Part shown: piece by piece, positions 55,401 to 64,000 of the stretch
Layout of the letters: every line of letters starts with the position of its first letter
How positions within the stretch are numbered: position 1 is the stretch's first letter
Source: Balanoglossus misakiensis
Taxonomy: Eukaryota > Hemichordata
Direction: 5' to 3'
Assembly (NCBI GenBank): GCA_040954595.2
Contig: CM082592.2
Coordinates: 2,294,001 to 2,358,000 of the forward strand
DNA: 64,000 nt
Program-made: the position numbers and the translations under genes
Notes under the pieces: model-generated
The model's input: the letters and a program-made list of their open reading frames with translations, nothing else
Database searches by the model: none
What the model was told of the DNA's origin: nothing

Positions 55401-58400
55401 TAAATGTAGTCCTGGCAGTGGCTGGATCTAAACGTTATCAAAGCACTGGAGGAGTTCATATAATGAACTACAAAAAAACAGGGAGACTGCACACGGAAGT
55501 TTTAACATGACAGGTTAAAGCCTAAATGTAGTCCTGGCAGTGGCTGGATCTAAACGTTATCAAAGCACTGGAGGAGTTCATATAATGAACTACAAAAAAA
55601 CAGGGAGACTGCACACGGAAGTTTTAACATGACAGGTTAAAGCCTAAATGTAGTCCTGGCAGTGGCTGGATCTAAACGTTATCAAAGCACTGGAGGAGTT
55701 CATATAATGAACTACAAAAAAACAGGGAGACTGCACACGGAAGTTTTAACATGACAGGTTAAAGCCTAAATGTAGTCCTGGCAGTGGCTGGATCTAAACG
55801 TTATCAAAGCACTGGAGGAGTTCATATAATGAACTACAAAAAAACAGGGAGACTGCACACGGAAGTTTTAACATGACAGGTTAAAGCCTAAATGTAGTCC
55901 TGGCAGTGGCTGGATCTAAACGTTATCAAAGCACTGGAGGAGTTCATATAATGAACTACAAAAAAACAGGGAGACTGCACACGGAAGTTTTAACATGACA
56001 GGTTAAAGCCTAAATGTAGTCCTGGCAGTGGCTGGATCTAAACGTTATCAAAGCACTGGAGGAGTTCATATAATGAACTACAAAAAAACAGGGAGACTGC
56101 ACACGGAAGTTTTAACATGACAGGTTAAAGCCTAAATGTAGTCTTGGCAGTGGCTGGATCTAAACGTTATCAAAGCACTGGAGGAGTTCATATAATGAAC
56201 TACAAAAAAACAGGGAGACTGCACACGGAAGTTTTAACATGACAGGTTAAAGCCTAAATGTAGTCTTGGCAGTGGCTGGATCTAAACGTTATCAAAGCAC
56301 TGGAGGAGTTCATATAATGAACTACAAAAAAACAGGGAGACTGCACACGGAAGTTTTAACATGACAGGTTAAAGCCTAAATGTAGTCCTGGCAGTGGCTG
56401 GATCTAAACGTTATCAAAGCACTGGAGGAGTTCATATAATGAACTACAAAAAAACAGGGAGACTGCACACGGAAGTTTTAACATGACAGGTTAAAGCCTA
56501 AATGTAGTCCTGGCAGTGGCTGGATCTAAACGTTATCAAAGCACTGGAGGAGTTCATATAATGAACTACAAAAAAACAGGGAGACTGCACACGGAAGTTT
56601 TAACATGACAGGTTAAAGCCTAAATGTAGTCCTGGCAGTGGCTGGATCTAAACGTTATCAAAGCACTGGAGGAGTTCATATAATGAACTACAAAAAAACA
56701 GGGAGACTGCACACGGAAGTTTTAACATGACAGGTTAAAGCCTAAATGTAGTCTTGGCAGTGGCTGGATCTAAACGTTATCAAAGCACTGGAGGAGTTCA
56801 TATAATGAACTACAAAAAAACAGGGAGACTGCACACGGAAGTTTTAACATGACAGGTTAAAGCCTAAATGTAGTCTTGGCAGTGGCTGGATCTAAACGTT
56901 ATCAAAGCACTGGAGGAGTTCATATAATGAACTACAAAAAAACAGGGAGACTGCACACGGAAGTTTTAACATGACAGGTTAAAGCCTAAATGTAGTCCTG
57001 GCAGTGGCTGGATCTAAACGTTATCAAAGCACTGGAGGAGTTCATATAATGAACTACAAAAAAACAGGGAGACTGCACACGGAAGTTTTAACATGACAGG
57101 TTAAAGCCTAAATGTAGTCTTGGCAGTGGCTGGATCTAAACGTTATCAAAGCACTGGAGGAGTTCATATAATGAACTACAAAAAAACAGGGAGACTGCAC
57201 ACGGAAGTTTTAACATGACAGGTTAAAGCCTAAATGTAGTCCTGGCAGTGGCTGGATCTAAACGTTATCAAAGCACTGGAGGAGTTCATATAATGAACTA
57301 CAAAAAAACAGGGAGACTGCACACGGAAGTTTTAACATGACAGGTTAAAGCCTAAATGTAGTCTTGGCAGTGGCTGGATCTAAACGTTATCAAAGCACTG
57401 GAGGAGTTCATATAATGAACTACAAAAAAACAGGGAGACTGCACACGGAAGTTTTAACATGACAGGTTAAAGCCTAAATGTAGTCCTGGCAGTGGCTGGA
57501 TCTAAACGTTATCAAAGCACTGGAGGAGTTCATATAATGAACTACAAAAAAACAGGGAGACTGCACACGGAAGTTTTAACATGACAGGTTAAAGCCTAAA
57601 TGTAGTCCTGGCAGAGGCTGGATCTAAACGTTATCAAAGCACTGGAGGAGTTCATATAATGAACTACAAAAAAACAGGGAGACTGCACACGGAAGTTTTA
57701 ACATGACAGGTTAAAGCCTAAATGTAGTCCTGGCAGTGGCTGGATCTAAACGTTATCAAAGCACTGGAGGAGTTCATATAATGAACTACAAAAAAACAGG
57801 GAGACTGCACACGGAAGTTTTAACATGACAGGTTAAAGCCTAAATGTAGTCTTGGCAGTGGCTGGATCTAAACGTTATCAAAGCACTGGAGGAGTTCATA
57901 TAATGAACTACAAAAAAACAGGGAGACTGCACACGGAAGTTTTAACATGACAGGTTAAAGCCTAAATGTAGTCTTGGCAGTGGCTGGATCTAAACGTTAT
58001 CAAAGCACTGGAGGAGTTCATATAATGAACTACAAAAAAACAGGGAGACTGCACACGGAAGTTTTAACATGACAGGTTAAAGCCTAAATGTAGTCTTGGC
58101 AGTGGCTGGATCTAAACGTTATCAAAGCACTGGAGGAGTTCATATAATGAACTACAAAAAAACAGGGAGACTGCACACGGAAGTTTTAACATGACAGGTT
58201 AAAGCCTAAATGTAGTCCTGGCAGTGGCTGGATCTAAACGTTATCAAAGCACTGGAGGAGTTCATATAATGAACTACAAAAAAACAGGGAGACTGCACAC
58301 GGAAGTTTTAACATGACAGGTTAAAGCCTAAATGTAGTCCTGGCAGTGGCTGGATCTAAACGTTATCAAAGCACTGGAGGAGTTCATATCATGAACTACA

Positions 58401-59385
58401 AAAAAACAGGGAGACTGCACACGGAAGTTTTAACATGACAGGTTAAAGCCTAAATGTAGTCTTGGCAGTGGCTGGATCTAAACGTTATCAAAGCACTGGA
58501 GGAGTTCATATAATGAACTACAAAAAAACAGGGAGACTGCACACGGAAGTTTTAACATGACAGGTTAAAGCCTAAATGTAGTCTTGGCAGTGGCTGGATC
58601 TAAACGTTATCAAAGCACTGGAGGAGTTCATATAATGAACTACAAAAAAACAGGGAGACTGCACACGGAAGTTTTAACATGACAGGTTAAAGCCTAAATG
58701 TAGTCCTGGCAGTGGCTGGATCTAAACGTTATCAAAGCACTGGAGGAGTTCATATCATGAACTACAAAAAAACAGGGAGACTGCACACGGAAGTTTTAAC
58801 ATGACAGGTTAAAGCCTAAATGTAGTCTTGGCAGTGGCTGGATCTAAACGTTATCAAAGCACTGGAGGAGTTCATATAATGAACTACAAAAAAACAGGGA
58901 GACTGCACACGGAAGTTTTAACATGACAGGTTAAAGCCTAAATGTAGTCTTGGCAGTGGCTGGATCTAAACGTTATCAAAGCACTGGAGGAGTTCATATA
59001 ATGAACTACAAAAAAACAGGGAGACTGCACACGGAAGTTTTAACATGACAGGTTAAAGCCTAAATGTAGTCCTGGCAGTGGCTGGATCTAAACGTTATCA
59101 AAGCACTGGAGGAGTTCATATAATGAACTACAAAAAAACAGGGAGACTGCACACGGAAGTTTTAACATGACAGGTTAAAGCCTAAATGTAGTCCTGGCAG
59201 TGGCTGGATCTAAACGTTATCAAAGCACTGGAGGAGTTCATATAATGAACTACAAAAAAACAGGGAGACTGCACACGGAAGTTTTAACATGACAGGTTAA
59301 AGCCTAAATGTAGTCCTGGCAGTGGCTGGATCTAAACGTTATCAAAACACTAGAGGAGTTCATATCACGAACTACAAAAACGGTC
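52438..59385 (+). repeat. 122-bp satellite array, about 57 copies
   Basis: The unit is 122 bp (120-123 by A-run length and single-base indels), starting at GACTGCACACGGAAGTTTTA. Copies are nearly identical; main variants are GTCCTGG/GTCTTGG, commoner after 56.1 kb, and ATATAATG/ATATCATG (58390 and 58755, three units apart). A patch at about 54912-55275 is unlike the rest, with many indels in a few consecutive units. No unit is open in any useful frame. The left end abuts the gap. Confidence 0.96.
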
Positions 59386-59646
59386 AAAGTTTCTATCAAA
59401 ATGGCACCTGGTAGCTGCATCAATTGATCATATTATGATGAATTGGATTAAACCATGATGGTGAACGGGTGAGAGTTATTACAAGCACACATAAATGCTC
59501 TTTCACTTACTTCCTATGGCAAACAGTAGCTACAACTGACAAGAAATTTTTACAATAAACATGATTTTGCTAATGGCATCAGGATGCCATTACTGCTGTT
59601 TTTTCTTAGAAAATGACTGCAGTTTGTTCTGTTGAAAGACCCGTAC
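59386..59646. other. Flank between satellite and NUDT9-like exon
   Basis: Unique-looking sequence. If the last NUDT9-like exon is spliced at 59646/59647, this is intron; if not spliced, an in-frame stop occurs at 59590-59592. Confidence 0.5.
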
Positions 59647-59790
59647 CTCTCGACCACATCTGAACAAATCCGCAACCGATTTTTCGATTGATTTCTTCTC
59701 AGCTTCCGTTGCTTCCATTGTATTCAAGGTCTCTTCACCAAATTCTCGTTTCAATGTGGCAGACACAGTGTCACCAGCATCAACCATTCC
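59647..59790 (-). CDS. NUDT9: Nudix-box exon of the NUDT9-like gene
   Basis: Forty-eight codons, phase 0 at both ends. It starts [20 protein letters not shown], completing the Nudix box across the splice from WAIPG. The REFGEE metal-binding core is intact, unlike vertebrate TRPM2, where this core is changed. The consensus first glutamate of the box is aspartate here (GD for GE). The exon ends at GRE followed by GTACGG, a plausible though not ideal donor. Read-through would add about 18 residues and a stop at 59590. Confidence 0.85.
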
Positions 59791-62700
59791 CTGTTCGAAT
59801 ACATGAAATGTCATTATTTACTTGACTTCACAAACATGCTGAAGTTTACACAAAATTAGCAGAGTTCAATTTTGCTGTTGACTCTGACATGTGAAGGAGA
59901 TATTTCTCTCTGATATATTAGTGGAAATACACCCAAATGTTTTTAACTTTCAGAGTATAATACGGATGTCAAAAATTGCAATATTCTACAGGATTCATTC
60001 ACTTTCACTTCCTGCGTCCAGAGCCAGCGGCTAACTTAGAGTTGAAAGTATAAATGAAAGTGATATTGTTTTACAACTGGAAATGACATAGTGACTTGTG
60101 TCAAAATCACCATTGTCACTACTGCATGTAGAATCACTTTCTGTACTGGAGTCACTTTCATCCTCTCTCCGTTCACCCTACTTTGATGGCGATGTCTAAC
60201 TTGAAATTGTAACCTACTACCTAAACACCTGTTGGCATATTTTTTATCATAGATTGGTTGGCTGTGCATGACCTTGTTTTGAACTTCGTCCTGCAGCCAG
60301 TGATGCCACAAGTCAACTACGCCGTCACTTGAAGTTCCTGTACTTTTTTTGGACATCAATAGCTCTGCTATGCTTTTAATACACGAGTCGGGGAAACCAT
60401 CATTTTTCATCAAACTTTTTCACCACATTCCACAATATTAACTTTAAAAGAGTGGGTAACATTCCCCTGTAATTTTTTGATGACATTCCCATAACATTAT
60501 TTTTTGTAGCTGTTTTTAATAACAAGCAGCACTTTGAAAGAAAGAAATGCCTCATAGACGAAAAACACGCCTCAGAAACAGTGCTGATTGGCACAAAACC
60601 TGTCATCACACAGTAAAAAGTCTATGATGTCCAGCTTTGAGATCAGCATGCATACTAGTATTGATTGAATTTGATTAATAATGTCATGTAAGTTGATCCT
60701 ACCCCAGGAATGGCCCACTCTCCAGTATCACGCCTCTGGACTGACACAAACTGTAGGATTGGTTTCTGACTTTTCTGGTCTTTTAAGACATTGCCATGTA
60801 CATCTCTTTTCCATCTAAAATAAATGTAATTAAAGAACACGAACCATTATATAGCGATGAAATTATGATGATAATGTGATATCCCATATCCGCACACTTC
60901 AGTGAAATCCTGCAAAAGATGAATCACTTGGCAAACCCCATTAGACTAGAGATGACAGATGCTAGAGACTTGTACATGTAGATAATTGAAGTCAAAATGA
61001 ATGATAAACATCTTGGTTGTTGCCTTGTTAAAGTTTTTCAAGATGTACTGGTGAACTTGTGGATTGTGTTTAATAATGAAAGAACTGTGAAAATGTGAAT
61101 AATATGGCACTCGTCAGGGCCAAAAATAGCCAGTGGCGTTCCACACAGACAGTACGTTCTGGTGAGCCTTCAGCATCAATGTCATCAGCAATATAATTTG
61201 ATAATACATGTATTGGGCATTTACACTGTATTAACAAGTGTGTTAGCACACTTAAAGTTTAGCCATCATTTCAATAATTGTGCCAGGCTCAAAACTTGCT
61301 AACACTCCCTTATAAAAATGAATGTTAATATGAAGATTAATATCAAGCATCATAAGTCATTTCAAAAAACTATTTCTTACCGGGTTACAATAGGATCAGC
61401 AGCATGGTTAGGTCCCCATTTTCCCAGCAAACCTCTGCCTTTCATTCCTGTTCTACCACGTGGATTCCTAGACACAATTAATACAGAACAGATAAATTTT
61501 GAGTCTTTTCCAACTTCTCTCCTTATCTTCAGTAAAGGCGAATTAGCCGAAACTTCTGGCTACACATTCAGTATTTTGTTTGTGTGCATCAAATGCAATT
61601 TCTTGTTCTACTCAAAATATCCGGTTACTATACCCGGTATTCAACTTGTCAACATAGGCCGTATGTGTGTAATGGCCATTGTTATTGTTGACTAATGAAT
61701 TCTAGTCAATTTGAATTCAAATTCTCCACAATAACAATGCTATCTATAGACATTTAGGTTGTGTTAATATTGGATACGTGGCATTTCATTCTACTTTAAA
61801 GATTTTAACAAGAAACGCAGTAGATAAACAAAACAAAAATATACAACAAACAAAGCAAAACCTTGCAGCTAAAGGAGGGACAAAGTCTCTCTCTCGCTGC
61901 TCTTGTTCATTAATTACGTTTGATACAAGACACCGTTTATGTTAATGTACATGTGGATATAAAGTGAATCAACATTCGACAATACACAACTTCCATCCCA
62001 CTTGTAGACACGACAGTGAAAAATTTGCCAAAATGAATAATCAGTCTCTACTGTTTATTCATTTTGGTGAACTTCTTACTCTCATATCCTACAAGTGTGA
62101 TGGAAGTTGTGAGTCGTCGAACGTTCATTCACTATATATCCACATGTAGATAACATAAACAGTGTCTTGTATCAAACATAATTATTGGAAAAGGGCAGAG
62201 AGAGAGAGACTTTGTCCCTTTAAGGTTAATGTTCTCAAGTCAGAGAAGTCATCTACAAACATCTTTTCAAGGTACAAGCTACCTCATAATCAACTGTCAT
62301 TGCAACTCCAGAATTCCTAAATAATTATGCAGAATATCATGCACCCAGTAACAGTTGAATGTGAATTCCTAGGAATTGACTGGAGGGAGACACTTAACCC
62401 TTTTCACCACCATGGGTTAGTCCAAAACCATTGTTTTCTATGGTGAGGTTTCATCTCTGCTAAGGGTAATGGGGGTGAAAAGGGCTAAAGCATTATTTAT
62501 GCGTTGAAAATTAAAACCAAGATTGAACAGAAATCACTCATTCACTTGCAGTACACAATTTAACTGTTATCAGCACTTTCAGAATTCACAAAGAATTGTG
62601 CTTAAAGTTATACCTACCTTGGCACTCCATCTATAACTTCATAATTTCCCATGTGACTTTTCCTGTTGACTTTGCCATCTTTTTGATTGAAATGAAGTTT

Positions 62701-64000
62701 TCGACTTTCATCGGACCTGTATTGAAAGGATCATTAGCAATTAAATAGACTGATCACTTCCACAGTATTGATAGAAACGAAAATACTTCATTTAAAATAT
62801 ACGGTTCCTTTTGTACATTAATTTATATTGAATAAAACGGTTCAAGATCCTATGCACAGTCAGTATATTTGCCCCTCATAAATATACCCACATTGCATGA
62901 CATAAGGTCAAGTCCAATGACATAGTCAGAGAAGTCAGAATTACAGTGACCCCATTTTTGAATCACAGCGACCCAAATAAATTCACTTTCCAATGATGGA
63001 ATTATCAGCACTGGCACTGTTAATAAATGATCTAGATCAAATGTTCTAAATGTAGTGGTTGTACCAATCTCAGGCACTGCCAATGAACAACCATGTGCTG
63101 GAAACTATCTCTCAGCAAAGTGAACATGTGGTTTCACAGAGTACATGCAGAACTTTTAGTACAGAAGTGTGTCACCGAGATTTTTTCTTCCCTACTAACT
63201 CATTTTGTCAATTTTTTTGGCATATAATGATCATCACACTCCACTTCACAAAATGGGAGTGCCAATTTAAAGGTTCACTGTAACTTGTTGCTATATTTTC
63301 AGTATTTTTGTTATGTTATTTTTTGTGGATTCGTGTTCTAATTCCTAAAACATAGTGAAATACCCAGCATTAGGTTAGGCCAAATAAAAAAAAATATGTG
63401 CTGTACCGATTACCCAACCTACCCTAAAAGTTTTGCCTGCCGACCCTAAACTTTTTAGAGCTTCGTAAACCGGAAGTAAAAATAAACAATGTCAAATATG
63501 CAAAATTTATGAAAATTGTGAGAAATATAACGTCATTCATCTACACAACCGTGGCGAAAAAAAAATTGCAAAATAAAAAAATTTCCCAACCTACCTACCC
63601 TATTTTTGAAAACCATGTAATCGGAACAGCACATATTATTTTTTTTTGGCCTTATCAACACAACCTATGTGTTTACTCAGCATTGTTATTGTGAAAAAAT
63701 TAAATTCAAGTCCAGAATAGAATTCATTTGTCCACAATAACAATGGCTGTTAGGCACTTGCATGCTATGTTGACAAGCGCAGTACTGCATTTGATAATAT
63801 TCAAAATATTCATTGGAAAAAATAGTCCAAAGTTACAGCTAATGTCCCTTTACGGTGTTTGTTCCTAAAGTACAAAATGACAACCCTGATGGAGACATGA
63901 AATAAAAGGGCTTACCTGATTTCTGGGTCTGCCCACACAGGCTCCTCTGCAACTATAGGGGCTGTGTAATCAATGGGTTGATAATCTGGCCAGTCAACAT
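59647..64000 (-). CDS. NUDT9: NUDT9-type ADP-ribose pyrophosphatase (Nudix) domain, partial
   Basis: Exons in transcript order: 63916-64000 (continues beyond the window), 62618-62716, 61381-61467, 60703-60814, 59647-59790. All are phase-compatible, with GT-AG junctions. Signature segments of the ADP-ribose hydrolase family appear in order: PIDYTAP and [57 protein letters not shown]; then the Nudix box. NUDT9 hydrolyses ADP-ribose to AMP and ribose 5-phosphate; a related domain forms the C-terminus of the TRPM2 cation channel. The WGPNHAADP and REFGEE spellings and the presence of the segment after the box favour NUDT9 itself, but an invertebrate TRPM2-type channel is not excluded because the N-terminal part is off-window. 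The C-terminal third of the domain, which normally carries YVDDPRNTDNAW, is not found. Confidence 0.87.
60036..60609 (-). other. Two overlapping unrecognised open frames in a NUDT9-like intron
   Basis: Minus-strand frames 60609-60400 (69 codons) and 60413-60036 (125 codons) lie in different phases within the intron between 59790 and 60703. The second has a fairly protein-like start ([34 protein letters not shown]). They could be a frameshifted remnant of an inserted transposon gene or chance. I recognise no family. Confidence 0.25.
61870..62222. mobile_element. 353-bp foldback MITE
   Basis: Long arms pair over almost the whole element: TAAAGG..GGACAAAGTCTCTC at the left with GACTTTGTCCCTTTAA at the right, then TTTGATACAAGACACCGTTT with its complement, then CACAACTTCCATC with its complement, converging near 62046. 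Arms differ at scattered bases. It is non-coding and lies in the intron between exons 61381-61467 and 62618-62716. Confidence 0.9.
63378..63651. mobile_element. Tourist/PIF-Harbinger-like MITE, 274 bp
   Basis: The inverted ends begin GGCCAAATAAAAAAAAATAT and continue through GTGCTGT.CCGATTAC; the right arm is the complement with a few changes. TTA lies directly outside both ends (63375-63377 and 63652-63654), matching the 3-bp TWA duplication of PIF/Harbinger elements. Internal CCCAACCTACC phrases recur on both sides. It is non-coding, in the intron between exons 62618-62716 and 63916-64000. Confidence 0.88.

Noticed and set aside
51780-59790. One gene joining the NUDT9-like exons to exon 51780-52005
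   Set aside because: The donor at 59647 leaves phase 0 but the acceptor at 52005 needs a codon already begun by two bases, and the downstream protein shows no NUDT9 features.
1-64000. tRNA or rRNA genes
   Set aside because: I looked for B-box-like GGTTCGAATC strings and rRNA-like conserved blocks and saw none; a dedicated search could still find a diverged copy.

Overview
This is metazoan nuclear DNA: AT-rich, with split genes carrying canonical GT-AG introns, dense MITEs and DNA transposons, CATA/CATC and GATG/TGAA microsatellites, and very large tandem arrays. There is no operon structure and no bacterial-type gene. The style suggests a marine invertebrate (for example a non-vertebrate deuterostome or lophotrochozoan), but nothing seen fixes the species. 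A run of exactly 100 N (52338-52437) marks a scaffold gap.

Layout. 1-10275: repeat-rich DNA with a duplicated dispersed repeat (1-822 and 1409-2382), a dead Tc1/mariner element (3011-4361) and a 1.9-kb element with long inverted repeats and an 8-bp target duplication (7092-8978). 10376-13296: a minisatellite of about 34 x 87 bp. 13.3-18.6 kb: a pogo/Tigger-like element and a perfect 46-bp palindrome. 18662-26520: five exons of an unrecognised charged, probably coiled-coil gene on the minus strand, with several elements in its introns. 28353-39976: about 77 copies of a 127-bp satellite with higher-order structure, interrupted six times by one 297-bp element in alternating orientation. 40.0-42.0 kb: a duplicated flank and a broken Ty3/gypsy pol fragment. 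43776-52005: nine phase-consistent exons (about 499 aa, 5' end missing) of an unrecognised minus-strand gene. 52438-59385: about 57 copies of a 122-bp satellite, adjoining the gap. 59647-64000: five minus-strand exons encoding most of a NUDT9-type ADP-ribose pyrophosphatase domain, with both ends missing.

All three host genes lie on the minus strand. They are separate: the middle one has its own stop codon, and the splice phase of the NUDT9-like gene does not fit the next exon downstream. About 21-22 kb of the window is tandem array. The 122-bp array plus gap lie exactly where the 3' exons of the NUDT9-like gene and the 5' exons of the middle gene should be, so both gene models are limited by assembly. 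Most long open frames in the arrays and microsatellites are repeat artefacts and are not called as genes.
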